Source: Variovorax paradoxus B4
Lineage (GTDB): Bacteria > Pseudomonadota > Gammaproteobacteria > Burkholderiales > Burkholderiaceae_C
NCBI RefSeq assembly: GCF_000463015.1
Contig: NC_022247.1
Span: 1 to 64,000 of the forward strand
Length of the DNA: 64,000 bases
Direction of reading: 5' to 3'
The notes below the pieces were generated by a model. That model did no database searches. It had not been told where the DNA came from and saw only the letters and a list, made by a program, of their open reading frames with translations. Both the position numbers and the translations under genes were made by a program. Positions within the stretch are counted from its first letter, which is position 1, and the number at the start of each line of letters is the position of its first letter. Positions 11,598 to 19,871 of this stretch are shown piece by piece.

Positions 11598-12875
11598 TCA
11601 TGCCGCTTCCGTCGGCGCGGCCCCGTTGTCGCCGGCGCCCTCGCGCTTTTCGCGCTTCTCGGCAAGCTCGGTGGCCTCGGCCGGGGTGAGGCGCGGCACC
11701 TGCCGCGGCAGCCAGCCCAGCCATGACGGATACCAGCGCAGAAAGTGGAAGATGAAGAAGCTGCGCACCAGCCGCCAGCCGCTCCATCCGTTTTCCAGGT
11801 CAGCCGCGCCGATCTGCTGGCAGCTCTTGCACATGAGCGTGTCCATGCGTTCCCACAGCAGCTGGTTGAAGGCCCTGTCGCGCGCGAACACGTTGGCCTC
11901 CAGGTTCAGCGACAGGCTCAGCGGATCGAGATTGCTCGAGCCGACCGTGGTCCACACGTCGTCCATCAGCGCGACCTTGGCATGCAGCGGGCGGTCGCAG
12001 TATTCGTAGATGCGCACGCCCGCACGCAGCAGGTGGTGGTAGAGCATGGTCGCGGCCGTCTTGACGATCGGCATGTCGGGCTCGCCTTGCAGGATGAGCC
12101 GCACATCCACGCCGCGCCGGGCGGCACGGCGCAGCTCCTTGATGAGCCTGTAGCCGGGAAAGAAATACGCGTTGGCAATCACGATGCGCTTGCGTGCGGC
12201 GCGGATCGCGGCGAGGTACTCGCGTTCGATGTCACCGGTGTGGCGGCGGTTGTCGCGTGTGATGAGCACGGCCTGCGCATCGCCGACGGGCCCCCGGTCG
12301 GGGGGCGGTGCCTGCTTGAGCCGGCGGCGAAACCAGCGCGGCCCCTTGTCGCCGAGCGCAATGGCGCGCAGCACGAACTGGTGGATCTGCGCCACGACAG
12401 GTCCGTGCAGTTCCACCGCGTAGTCCTGCTTGGCCTTGGGCCCGAAGTCCAGCAGGTGGTCGGCCGAATAATTGATGCCGCCCACGAACGCGAGCTCTCC
12501 ATCGACCACCACGATCTTGCGGTGCATCCGGCGGAACACGTTCAGCCGCTGGCCGAGGATGCGCTGACCCGGATCGAACATCCGCACCCTCACGCCCACG
12601 GCGCTCAACCCTCCGATGAATTCGCGCGACAGATCCGGCGAGCCGAAGCCGTCGACCATCAGGTCGATCTTCACGCCGCGCTGGGCCGCCGAACGCATGG
12701 CGGCGTGCAGCGCAAGGCCCACCTTGTCCTCGAACAGGATGAAGGTTTCGATGATGACTTCGCGCTGCGCCTGGCGAATGGCGTCGAACACGCGCGTGAA
12801 GAACTCCTCGCCGTTCTCGAGCAGCGCCACGCGGTTGCCGCCCACCCATCGGCCGACGTTATCCATGGCGTTCAC
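11598..12875 (-). CDS. clsB: Cardiolipin synthase B (phospholipase D family)
   Basis: Cytoplasmic-membrane-associated phosphatidyltransferase that makes cardiolipin. Both HKD catalytic motifs of the phospholipase D superfamily are intact in the 425 residues: HRKIVVVDGELAFVGGIN around 117 and LHAKVALMDDVWTTVGSSN around 300. The protein lacks the two N-terminal membrane helices of ClsA, as expected for ClsB. The C-terminus is charged and low in complexity. It follows the ybhP-like gene by 24 bases and precedes ybhN, the same order as E. coli ybhP-clsB-ybhN. The ATG at 12875 is used; a second ATG lies three codons in. Confidence 0.92.
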   Translation of the reverse strand: MNAMDNVGRWVGGNRVALLENGEEFFTRVFDAIRQAQREVIIETFILFEDKVGLALHAAMRSAAQRGVKIDLMVDGFGSPDLSREFIGGLSAVGVRVRMFDPGQRILGQRLNVFRRMHRKIVVVDGELAFVGGINYSADHLLDFGPKAKQDYAVELHGPVVAQIHQFVLRAIALGDKGPRWFRRRLKQAPPPDRGPVGDAQAVLITRDNRRHTGDIEREYLAAIRAARKRIVIANAYFFPGYRLIKELRRAARRGVDVRLILQGEPDMPIVKTAATMLYHHLLRAGVRIYEYCDRPLHAKVALMDDVWTTVGSSNLDPLSLSLNLEANVFARDRAFNQLLWERMDTLMCKSCQQIGAADLENGWSGWRLVRSFFIFHFLRWYPSWLGWLPRQVPRLTPAEATELAEKREKREGAGDNGAAPTEAA

Positions 12876-12899
12876 CGCAGGTCATGGGCGTGGTCCGCT

Positions 12900-13682
12900 T
12901 CAAAGGTCGATGTTCGCAACCAGCGGCGCGTGGTCCGACAGATGCGACCAGGGCTTGCGCGGCAGCACCACAGGCGCGTGCACGCCCGCGTTGCGAACAT
13001 AGATGCGGTCGAGCGACAGCAGCGGAAAGCGCGCCGGAAAGGTCTTGGCGGCTGCGCCGTTCGCATGCACGAAAACCTCGCGCAGCGCGGCGCCTTCTTC
13101 CAGCACCTGGTGGGCACGGCCGCGCCAGTCGTTGAAGTCGCCCGCAACGATCAGCGGCGCATCGGCCGGCACCTCGTCGCGCACGATGTGCAGCAGCAGC
13201 TCCAGCTGCTGCTGCCGGTGCGCCTCGGCCAGGCCCAGGTGGGCGCAGATCGCATGGACGTCCACCGTGCGGCCCGGCAGGCGCAGCACGCAATGCAGCA
13301 GGCCGCGCTTTTCGGGCCCGGCCACCGACACGTCGTGGTTGCGGAAATGCACGATCGGAAACTTGGACAGCACCGCGTTGCCGTGATGGCCCCTCGGATA
13401 CACGGCGTTGCGGCCGTAGGCGAACTGCGGCCACATGGTGTCGGCGAGGAATTCGTAGTGCGGCGCCTCGGGCCAGTTGTTGACCTTGCGCGAATGGCGC
13501 GAATGGGTGCCGAGCACTTCCTGCAGGAACACCACGTCGGCCCCCACCGTGCGCACGGCGTCCCGCAACTCCGGCAGGATGAACTTGCGGTTGAGCGCGG
13601 TAAAGCCCTTGTGGGTGTTCACCGTCATGACCTTGAGCGAGGTCGGCGCCGCGGCGGCAAGTGGAATCGGGGAGGAAGGCAT
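12900..13682 (-). CDS. ybhP: Endonuclease/exonuclease/phosphatase family protein (YbhP-like)
   Basis: A 260-residue DNase I-like hydrolase. The metal and catalytic motifs are all visible: MTVNTHKG near the N-terminus, FLQEV, ICAHLGL, GDFNDW and SDHAPLV near the C-terminus. There is no convincing signal peptide. Family members cleave phosphodiester or phosphate bonds in nucleic acids, lipids or sugars; its conserved position upstream of clsB suggests a phospholipid-related substrate, which is an inference from context. It is the first gene of the leftward clsB operon. Confidence 0.88.
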   Translation of the reverse strand: MPSSPIPLAAAAPTSLKVMTVNTHKGFTALNRKFILPELRDAVRTVGADVVFLQEVLGTHSRHSRKVNNWPEAPHYEFLADTMWPQFAYGRNAVYPRGHHGNAVLSKFPIVHFRNHDVSVAGPEKRGLLHCVLRLPGRTVDVHAICAHLGLAEAHRQQQLELLLHIVRDEVPADAPLIVAGDFNDWRGRAHQVLEEGAALREVFVHANGAAAKTFPARFPLLSLDRIYVRNAGVHAPVVLPRKPWSHLSDHAPLVANIDL

Positions 13683-13708
13683 CGGTCTTGAGGTTGTACG
13701 TTGCCGCG

Positions 13709-13778
13709 CCCGTCGCGCCTGTAGGAACGCGCCACCTTCTTCACCGCCTGTCGCGACGGGACGGCCGGCTCCTACAGG
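13709..13778. repeat. REP-like interlocking inverted repeats
   Basis: CCCGTCGCG (13709-13717) is complementary to CGCGACGGG (13752-13760), and CCTGTAGGA (13718-13726) is complementary to TCCTACAGG (13770-13778). The order L1-L2-R1-R2 means the pairs cross, as when two REP units of GTAGGA...CGCGAC type overlap head to tail in opposite orientations. GTAGGA-headed REPs are widespread in pseudomonads and relatives. It lies in the divergent gap between ybhP and the next exported protein. Confidence 0.6.
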
Positions 13779-13885
13779 CAGGCCTGCCGCACCCCGACAC
13801 GGCCCGCATCCGGGGCCTCCTACGGTGATTTTTCAGGCCGCAGAAACAAGCCGGTCTTTTTCATCATTTTTTAAAGGAACACACC

Positions 13886-14314
13886 ATGAAGCACGCAATC
13901 CTCCACGCCACGGTGCTGGCCGGCCTGATGGCCGCGGCCGGTGCCGCCATGGCGCAAGCCACGTCGATACCCGCCCAGCCGGACCCGGCCGTGGGCGGCC
14001 AGGCCAGCACGCAGACACCCGCCGGCGTGCCCAACCCGCCGCAGCGCCCCGATGCGAGCATGCCGGTTTCGCGCGAAGCCGTGAAGGCCGAGGCGCGCGC
14101 CCACAATCGCAACAACACCAACAACCTGGTGCCCAAGGGCGAGGCCAGCACCACCGTGAATGGGCAGCCGAACGCCATGCCGCGGCCCACCGGCGAAATG
14201 TCGCGCGCCGAGGTGAGCCAGCTGGCCCGCAAGACCAAGCCCCAGTTCGGCCAGCCGGGCGAGCGGCCGGACGTGCCCACGAATCCGACCGAAAAGACCG
14301 GTACGCCTCAATAA
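13886..14314 (+). CDS. Small exported protein, DUF4148-like
   Basis: A 142-residue protein with a clear signal peptide (MKHAILHATVLAGLMAAAGA, cleavage near AMAQA). The mature part is hydrophilic and rich in Pro, Asn, Thr and Gln. It contains the repeated theme SREAVKAEARAHNRNN and MSRAEVSQLARKTKP, which resembles the short helical motif of DUF4148 exported proteins that are abundant in Burkholderiales. No enzyme motif is present. It probably ends at the strong bidirectional terminator that begins 14 bases downstream. Function unknown. Confidence 0.7.
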   Translation: MKHAILHATVLAGLMAAAGAAMAQATSIPAQPDPAVGGQASTQTPAGVPNPPQRPDASMPVSREAVKAEARAHNRNNTNNLVPKGEASTTVNGQPNAMPRPTGEMSRAEVSQLARKTKPQFGQPGERPDVPTNPTEKTGTPQ

Positions 14315-14327
14315 GCGCCGGTGTACG

Positions 14328-14364
14328 AAAAAAGCCCGCGGTGCTCGGGGCATCGCGGGCTTTT
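14328..14364. terminator. Bidirectional rho-independent terminator
   Basis: Six A, then GCCCGCG (14334-14340), a 13-base loop, CGCGGGC (14354-14360) and four T. It lies between two convergent genes, the exported protein on the left and the Spy/CpxP-like gene on the right, and can serve both. Confidence 0.85.
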
Positions 14365-14398
14365 CATCGTGCGCCGGCTCGGGCGCCCTGTCTGCAGG

Positions 14399-14971
14399 TC
14401 AGCTCTTGGCGGGCGCTGCCCTATGCTCGCCGCCATGGCCCCCGTGACCATGACGGTGGCCATGCATGCCGGCATGCACCGTTTCCGCATCGAAGGTCTT
14501 CTGCTGTTCGGGCGTCAGTGCGGCATAGAAGGCCTTGGTGGCCTCGGCGCGCTTGGCGAACCTTGCGCTGCGCTCGGCCTGGCGGGCCTGCATGCGCTCC
14601 AGGCGCTCGGGCGTGGTGAGCTTGGCGAATTCCGCGCGGTCCATGCGCTGCGGACGGGCCCCGGCAGGCGGCTGGCTGGCCGCAGTGAAGGTGGTCCACG
14701 CGCCTTCCTGTGCGGCGTTCAGCTTGAGCTTTTCCTTCAGCGCGGCAAGACGCTTGGCGCGGTGTTCCTGCATGCGCTCCATGCGCTGGGCCGGGTCCAT
14801 GCGCCTGTGCTGCGCCTTGGGTGCGCTGCCTTCGGCCTGTGCAACGGCGGCAGGGGGCGTGGAAGAAGAAGTGCCGGGTGCGGCCGGGGCCTGTGCAAAG
14901 GCGCCCGAAGAGGCGAGGGCGGCCGACCCCACAAGGCTGGCCCAGACGATGCGTTGGCGAAGAGAGATCAT
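14399..14971 (-). CDS. Spy/CpxP-family periplasmic protein
   Basis: A 190-residue exported protein of the LTXXQ (Spy/CpxP) family of periplasmic chaperones and envelope-stress modulators. The ATG at 14971, preceded by aggaag, gives a signal peptide ending GAFAQA. Helical segments rich in Arg, Met and Gln follow (MDPAQRMERMQEHRAKRLAA, LTTPERLERMQARQAERSAR). The family hallmark appears twice, as LTTPERL and LTPEQQKTF. The C-terminus is histidine/glycine-rich (HAGMHGHRHGHGGHGG), suggesting metal binding, as in zinc-responsive Spy relatives. It converges on a shared terminator. Confidence 0.8.
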   Translation of the reverse strand: MISLRQRIVWASLVGSAALASSGAFAQAPAAPGTSSSTPPAAVAQAEGSAPKAQHRRMDPAQRMERMQEHRAKRLAALKEKLKLNAAQEGAWTTFTAASQPPAGARPQRMDRAEFAKLTTPERLERMQARQAERSARFAKRAEATKAFYAALTPEQQKTFDAETVHAGMHGHRHGHGGHGGEHRAAPAKS

Positions 14972-15121
14972 GAGAAGTGCTTCCTTTCGAAGAAGCCCGC
15001 CACCAATGGGCAGCAGGTGAGACGAAGTGTGGAAGACCTCTGTATCCCCCAGGTGAGCCGGAAGTGAGCGTGCGTAAAGAATCATGAACGCGCGGACCTT
15101 TTTCGCCGCCCGCGCCGTGGC

Positions 15122-16213
15122 TTATTTGGGCCTTGGCGGCTTCAGTCCGCGGTCGGGCGGCTGCAGCTTGCCCGAGCGCAGCTCGCCGACGGCCAGTGCC
15201 ACGGCACGGGCCACGTTGCGCACTTCCTCCTGCACGTCTGCGTCGGCATCGAGGCTGTCGTGGCTGGTGGCGTAGGGCTCGTAGTAGCCGATGTAGCGGT
15301 CGAGCCGGGCCTGCGCGCCTGCATCGACCAGGCCCATCCAGTCGAGCCAGTCCGACAGGTTGCGCCGCAGGCTCTCGGCACCGGCCACGTCGCCGTGCAC
15401 CACCACGCCGTAGACCCGTCCCGCCAGGTGCTTGGGATAGCCCCAGCCCTCGAGTTCGAGGGCCTTGGCTTCGTCGGGCTTCTTGCCGTGGGTGCTGGTG
15501 GGGTCGGGGTTGCCGCCGTCGGCGCACACCAGCCGGTCGGCCATGAGCTTGAGCGGGCTGGCCGACTGGTACCAATGCGTGGGCGTGAACACGATCACGC
15601 CGTGCGCGGCAACCCAGCGCTCGTAGATCTCGTTCATCCAGTCGCCGGTCTGGCGCATCGCATGGTTGGGATAGCAGCTGCAGGGCCAGTGGCACAGGGG
15701 CATGGCGGTGGACACGCAGCCCTTGCAGGGATGGATGTGGCGCCCGTATTCGGAGGCGAGCAGGCTCAGGTCGAGCACGTCGACGTCGATGCCGCAGCCA
15801 TCGAGCACTTCGCGCGCGAGCTGCACCAGCCGCCACGTCTTGGAGACTTCGCCCGGGCAGGTGCCGTCGTTGCGGGGCGAGCCGTTGACCAGCAGCACGC
15901 GCGACCTCGTTTGCGGGCTGCCCCAGGCGGCCTGCGCCGCGTCGATGCGCGCCCTGGCTTCGAGCCAGTCGACGGAAAGTTCGTAGTCGGGATCGGCATG
16001 GCCGGGGCCGGCCTTGCGCGTGACGGGCGCCTTGCGGCCTTCCTGGTAGGCCTCCCATGCGATGAGCTCGATGCGCTGCAGCGCATCTTTCTCGGCCTGG
16101 AAGGCGGGATCCTGGAAGGATTGCATGAAGCGCTCGTGGAACTGGTCGCGCTTGAGCGTTTCGGACGCCTGTCCCTTGCGGACTTCGGGGGCTTTGATCG
16201 TGCGGTGGGGCAT
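15122..16213 (-). CDS. Flavodoxin-like NAD(P)H-dependent FMN reductase
   Basis: A 363-residue protein. The central domain has the flavodoxin-fold nucleotide loop RVLLVNGSPRNDGTCPGEVS and the second FMN loop VIVFTPTHWYQSASPLKLMA, as in the NADPH-dependent FMN reductase/iron-sulfur flavoprotein group. Between them is a cysteine-rich segment (PCKGCVSTAMPLCHWPCSC) with five cysteines, possibly a metal or Fe-S site. An unusually long N-terminal region of about 110 residues has no recognised domain. The ATG at 16213 is preferred to one at 16234. It stands alone on the minus strand; the substrate is unknown. Confidence 0.8.
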   Translation of the reverse strand: MPHRTIKAPEVRKGQASETLKRDQFHERFMQSFQDPAFQAEKDALQRIELIAWEAYQEGRKAPVTRKAGPGHADPDYELSVDWLEARARIDAAQAAWGSPQTRSRVLLVNGSPRNDGTCPGEVSKTWRLVQLAREVLDGCGIDVDVLDLSLLASEYGRHIHPCKGCVSTAMPLCHWPCSCYPNHAMRQTGDWMNEIYERWVAAHGVIVFTPTHWYQSASPLKLMADRLVCADGGNPDPTSTHGKKPDEAKALELEGWGYPKHLAGRVYGVVVHGDVAGAESLRRNLSDWLDWMGLVDAGAQARLDRYIGYYEPYATSHDSLDADADVQEEVRNVARAVALAVGELRSGKLQPPDRGLKPPRPK

Positions 16214-16288
16214 GGCGGCCAATCTATGCCCCATGCGTGCGCCCGTGACCTGCGGGCGATGCCGATTTTCGGTAGGCCTGCGACTACA

Positions 16289-17188
16289 TCAACCGCCGAA
16301 CTTGCCGCTCTGGAAGTCTTGCACGGCCTGCTTCACCTGCTCCTGCGTGTTCATCACGAAAGGGCCGTACTGCGCGATCGGCTCGTGCAGCGGCTTGCCG
16401 GCAATCAGCAATGCGCGCGCCGGGCTGTGGTTGGTGGCCCCCGCGCGCAGCACCACGCCGTCGCTGCCGGGGTCGTTCGCAAGAATGGCCATGCGGCGCG
16501 TCGGCACCTCGCTGCCCGCAATCCACACCGATTCGCGGAACGCATACACCAGCACGTTGTGGTCGTCGGGCAGGGGCTGGGCGAATTCGGCGCCGGGCGG
16601 CAGGGTGATGTCGAGGTACAGCGGCTCGGTGTGCTCGCGCCGCACCGCGCCCTCGATGCCGTGGCTCGCGCCCGCGATCACGCGCACGTGCACGCCCGCC
16701 GCGGTGGTGTATTCCGGGATTTCCTCGTTCTGGATGTCGCGATACCAGGGCTCGCGCATCTTGTCCTTGGCCGGCAGGTTGAGCCAGAGCTGAAAGCCTT
16801 CCATCAGGCCGTCCTCCTGCTCGGGCAGTTCGCTGTGGACGAGCCCGCGGCCGGCCGTCATCCATTGCACGCCGCCGTTCTGCAGCAGCCCTTCGTGGCC
16901 TGCGCTGTCGCGGTGCCGCATGCGGCCCGCGATCATGTAGGTCACGGTTTCGAAGCCGCGGTGTGGATGATTGGGAAAGCCGCCGATGTAGTCGCCCGGG
17001 TTGTCGCTGCCGAAGGCGTCGAGCATCAGGTAGGGATCGAGCCTTTTTTGCAGCGGCTGCTGCAGCACGCGGGTGAGTTTGACGCCATCGCCATCGCTGG
17101 TGGAAACACCGGCCACGATGTGGTCGATGCCACGCGGCGTGGCCACGGGATCGGTCGGGTGGTTGGCGTGATGATTTGCATTCGTCAT
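16289..17188 (-). CDS. Pirin-family bicupin protein
   Basis: A 299-residue pirin with the conserved N-terminal cupin: NHPHRGFETVTYMIAGRMRH supplies the metal-binding histidines and glutamate, followed by HEGLLQNGGVQWMTAGRGLVHSE. The C-terminal cupin is more divergent, as usual. Bacterial pirins include quercetin-2,3-dioxygenases and redox-sensing regulators, so activity cannot be assigned from sequence. The start ATG is followed by a His/Asn-rich segment (MTNANHHANHP). It is monocistronic between the flavoprotein and the GNAT gene. Confidence 0.9.
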   Translation of the reverse strand: MTNANHHANHPTDPVATPRGIDHIVAGVSTSDGDGVKLTRVLQQPLQKRLDPYLMLDAFGSDNPGDYIGGFPNHPHRGFETVTYMIAGRMRHRDSAGHEGLLQNGGVQWMTAGRGLVHSELPEQEDGLMEGFQLWLNLPAKDKMREPWYRDIQNEEIPEYTTAAGVHVRVIAGASHGIEGAVRREHTEPLYLDITLPPGAEFAQPLPDDHNVLVYAFRESVWIAGSEVPTRRMAILANDPGSDGVVLRAGATNHSPARALLIAGKPLHEPIAQYGPFVMNTQEQVKQAVQDFQSGKFGG

Positions 17189-17267
17189 GCAGCCATGGTG
17201 GCACTAACGGCCCGACCGCGCCACCCGTGGGGGGTTGCAGGATCTGCCTCGGCGCCTCAGCGCCCCC

Positions 17268-18020
17268 TCAACGCGGCCACTGCTGGCGCTGCCAGTAGCG
17301 GTACTGCCACTGCGTCGAAAAACCGGCGCGCCGGTAGAGCGCATGGGCCGCCATGTTCTGCGCGTCGACCTGCAGGAACACCTGCTCGAAGCCGCGCTCG
17401 AGCGCAGCCTGCGCGAGGCCCGCCAGCACGCGTCCGGCCAGGCCCCGGCCGCGCTGCGACTGCTCGGTTCGCATGCCGTGCACGCTGGCCCATCCTTGGC
17501 CGAAGGCCATGGCGCCTGCCGCCACGGTTCGGCGGCCCTCGCGCACGCTGGCATAGAGCGAGCCCTGGGCGCGCGACAGCGCGCGCACGCGATGGGCGCC
17601 ATCCACGGGATCGAAGCCCTCGCCGAGGAACAGGGTGGCCCAGGCGTCGTCGGGCGCAAGGTCGACGTCGGCCGGCACGGCGCCGGGCGGCGCCACCTCG
17701 CGCATGCGCCTCGCGGAGCCGATCTGCACGCAGGTCGGCGAGTCCCCGACATAGTGCCGCTGCTCCAGTTCGGACTGCAGCGCCACGAAGCAGGGCACGT
17801 CGGCCAGGCGGAACGCGGGCACGAACTGGCGGCTGTCGTAGCGGTCCTCGATGCGGTCGATCGTGGCGCCGTCGACCGGGTTGCGGTGCAGCGGAACGGC
17901 CGACCTGGCGCGCTTGACGGTGCCGTCGTCGAAGGGGAGCAGCCAGCCGTCGAGCTCTTCGACGGCAAGGGGCGAGACGGCGGCCACGGTGGCGCGCTCG
18001 ATGGCTTCGACTTCGTTCAT
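17268..18020 (-). CDS. GNAT-family N-acetyltransferase
   Basis: A 250-residue acetyltransferase. The C-terminal half carries the acetyl-CoA-binding pattern MRTEQSQRGRGLAGRVLAGL and the later motif LQVDAQNMAAHALYRRAGF. The N-terminal half is a degenerate GNAT-like domain. Its ATG overlaps the stop of the upstream GT51 gene (ATGA at 18017-18020), so translation is coupled to the exosortase cluster. The acceptor is unknown; co-translation with a cell-wall glycosyltransferase makes an envelope role possible, but that is only contextual. Confidence 0.85.
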   Translation of the reverse strand: MNEVEAIERATVAAVSPLAVEELDGWLLPFDDGTVKRARSAVPLHRNPVDGATIDRIEDRYDSRQFVPAFRLADVPCFVALQSELEQRHYVGDSPTCVQIGSARRMREVAPPGAVPADVDLAPDDAWATLFLGEGFDPVDGAHRVRALSRAQGSLYASVREGRRTVAAGAMAFGQGWASVHGMRTEQSQRGRGLAGRVLAGLAQAALERGFEQVFLQVDAQNMAAHALYRRAGFSTQWQYRYWQRQQWPR

Positions 18021-19291
18021 GGGACAGCCTCCGGTGCGGTGAATCTGGCGGCCGCCACGCTCTTGAGCAGCGCCTCGCGCTGGTTGCGGCTGATGCCGCG
18101 CACGCTCTCGGCGACCCACTTGGTGCGGTCCGGGTCGATCTGCCCGTCGCGCCGCCATTGCTCGAGCACCGCCTGCGGCTTGTGCAGCATGGACGCAAGC
18201 CAGACCGCCTGCGCGGGTTCCAGGCTGCGCGCGGAACGCTTGAAGTAGCGCCGGGCGGCGGCTTCGGCACCGCACAGGTTGCCGCCCCACGGCGCGTTGT
18301 CCAGGTAGAGCTGCAGGATGCGCGCCTTGCCCAGGGTCTGTTCCATTTCGACCGCGTAGAGCAGTTCGCGCAGCTTGCGTTCTGCCGTGCGGTCGCTGCC
18401 GGTCACCAGCATCTTGGCGAGCTGCTGCGTCAGCGTGCTGCCGCCTCGCTTGGGCAGGCCTTCCTTCTGGTTGTTGTCGATCGAGGCGACGATCTCCGCC
18501 AGGTCGTAGCCGGCGTGGGTGAAGAAGCGCTGGTCTTCGGCCGCGATGACGGCGCGCGCCAGCCAGCTGTCGTTGGCCAGCCTCGAGGGTGCGCCGCAAC
18601 TGGTGCGCGCGCCGAGCATGGCTTCGGTGCCCAGCCCCTCGACGGTGAACTGGCTGATGGTGGGATGCACCGCAAACGTGGCCTCGGGCAGCGCGACCTG
18701 CCCACGCAGCGCCAGCGTGCCGCCGATGCGGGCACGCTGCAGTTCGGGCAGGTTGGGCGCGAGCACCGCATACCAGCGGGCAATCGGCGCGTCCTTGATG
18801 TCGGCGCTGAGCTGCAGGCCCTTGCCCTTGGGCGGCAGGTGTCCTTCCCATTGGCCCTGGAGCATGGCGGCGGCATCGGCGCTGCGAGGCGTGGCGTCGA
18901 TGGTGCCGGCCAGCGTGTTGCCGTCCCGCTTCACGGTGGCGACCAGGCCCTCGAACACGATCGGTTGCGTGCCGAGCGCCGCAACCTCGGCGCTGCAGGG
19001 CGCGCAGCGCAATTCGAGCAAGCCTGCCGCTTCCTTCCATGCGAAGTGCACGATGCCGAACCGGGTGTCGTACGAATGTCCGTCGAGCCGCGGCGCGAGC
19101 CAGGAGGACGTGGCCAGGCGCACTGCCGTCGGCACGCCCACCGCAATGCGCAGCGGGCCGGCCTCGACCGTGGTGCTCCATTCGCCCGCCGCCGGCGCAA
19201 GCACCAGTTTCACTATCAAGAAGATAGCAACACACGTCGTCACGACAAGGGCCAGCAGCCCGTAGATCACGAATCGCAGAAACTGTTTCAC
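18017..19291 (-). CDS. Monofunctional GT51 transglycosylase with N-terminal extension
   Basis: A 424-residue, single-pass membrane protein (helix about 6-32) whose C-terminal part is a peptidoglycan glycosyltransferase. Visible motifs are AAEDQRFFTHAGYD with catalytic Glu252, and GGSTLTQQLAK at 283-293. Further family motifs follow (RKLRELLYAVEMEQTLGKARILQLYLDN, YFKRSARSLEPAQAVWLASM). No transpeptidase domain is present. Unlike MtgA (about 240 residues), it has roughly 200 residues of beta-rich sequence between the membrane helix and the enzyme domain. That region contains a CAPC motif and Asp/Gly strands that I cannot assign. It lies 10 bases downstream of the exosortase partner and is coupled to the GNAT gene. 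Confidence 0.88.
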   Translation of the reverse strand: MKQFLRFVIYGLLALVVTTCVAIFLIVKLVLAPAAGEWSTTVEAGPLRIAVGVPTAVRLATSSWLAPRLDGHSYDTRFGIVHFAWKEAAGLLELRCAPCSAEVAALGTQPIVFEGLVATVKRDGNTLAGTIDATPRSADAAAMLQGQWEGHLPPKGKGLQLSADIKDAPIARWYAVLAPNLPELQRARIGGTLALRGQVALPEATFAVHPTISQFTVEGLGTEAMLGARTSCGAPSRLANDSWLARAVIAAEDQRFFTHAGYDLAEIVASIDNNQKEGLPKRGGSTLTQQLAKMLVTGSDRTAERKLRELLYAVEMEQTLGKARILQLYLDNAPWGGNLCGAEAAARRYFKRSARSLEPAQAVWLASMLHKPQAVLEQWRRDGQIDPDRTKWVAESVRGISRNQREALLKSVAAARFTAPEAVP

Positions 19292-19301
19292 AAAACTCTC
19301 A

Positions 19302-19871
19302 TCACATCGGCCTTGCCACCGTCACGGCCTGCCACGGACCGTTGGACCGTCCACTGGCCGCCGCCCAGTACCAGGCTGAAGTGTCGGTGAAAGCCGTGCC
19401 TTCGGCATCGACTATGCGCTCGCAAACGCGGATCTTTTGCGTGCTGTGCCGTTGCGCAACAAAACAGCGCCACAGGCGTTCCTGCGCGTCGCGTTCGAGG
19501 CGCGCCTGTTCGATGCGAAAACCCAGCGCGCGATAGCAGTCGGCGGCCGGATGCAGCATGCGCGTGGGCGCGTTCACCGCGCGCATCACGATCGTCTGCG
19601 TGCCGTCGGTCATGCGTCCGATGACGCCCGGAAAGCGATCGGCAAAGCGCTGCTCGACGTCGCCGAGCGCCAGCGGCCGCAGTGGAACGCCGTCCCACTG
19701 GCTGGGCCATTCGTGCGAGGCTGCTGCCGCCAGCGGCGGCGGCGGCGCGCGCAGCGCTGCCGCGGTCGACCACAGCATGCACAGCAGCATTGCGAGCGCA
19801 AAGGCCGTCTTGTGGCCGATGCGGTTGATGAAATGGTTGGCAAACAGGGCTTCAAAGAACCGTGTCGACAT
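19302..19871 (-). CDS. Exosortase-associated EpsI-like protein
   Basis: A 189-residue protein with one N-terminal membrane segment (about residues 21-42) and a periplasmic domain. The segment LHPAADCYRALGFRIEQARL, with a second cysteine in RLWRCFVAQRH, resembles the region of EpsI-like exosortase partners that carries the motif around Cys-Tyr-x-x-x-Gly. Its start overlaps the end of the exosortase gene by 20 bases, indicating co-expression. EpsI-like proteins accompany many exosortases, often fused to them; here it is separate. Assignment rests mainly on position and the CY...G motif. Confidence 0.65.
   Translation of the reverse strand: MSTRFFEALFANHFINRIGHKTAFALAMLLCMLWSTAAALRAPPPPLAAAASHEWPSQWDGVPLRPLALGDVEQRFADRFPGVIGRMTDGTQTIVMRAVNAPTRMLHPAADCYRALGFRIEQARLERDAQERLWRCFVAQRHSTQKIRVCERIVDAEGTAFTDTSAWYWAAASGRSNGPWQAVTVARPM

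Noticed and set aside
11494..11665. In-frame extension of ybhN to 11665
   Set aside because: It would overlap clsB by about 70 bases. The GTG at 11494 has a strong ribosome binding site and matches the family N-terminus.
15260..17917. 885-codon open frame on the plus strand across the flavoprotein, pirin and GNAT genes
   Set aside because: It spans three well-supported minus-strand genes and their gaps, and has low-complexity Arg/Ala/His sequence with no domain.
18020..19235. Long upstream extension of the GNAT frame (655 codons in all)
   Set aside because: The extension is a shadow of the GT51 gene; the true GNAT start is the ATG that overlaps the GT51 stop.
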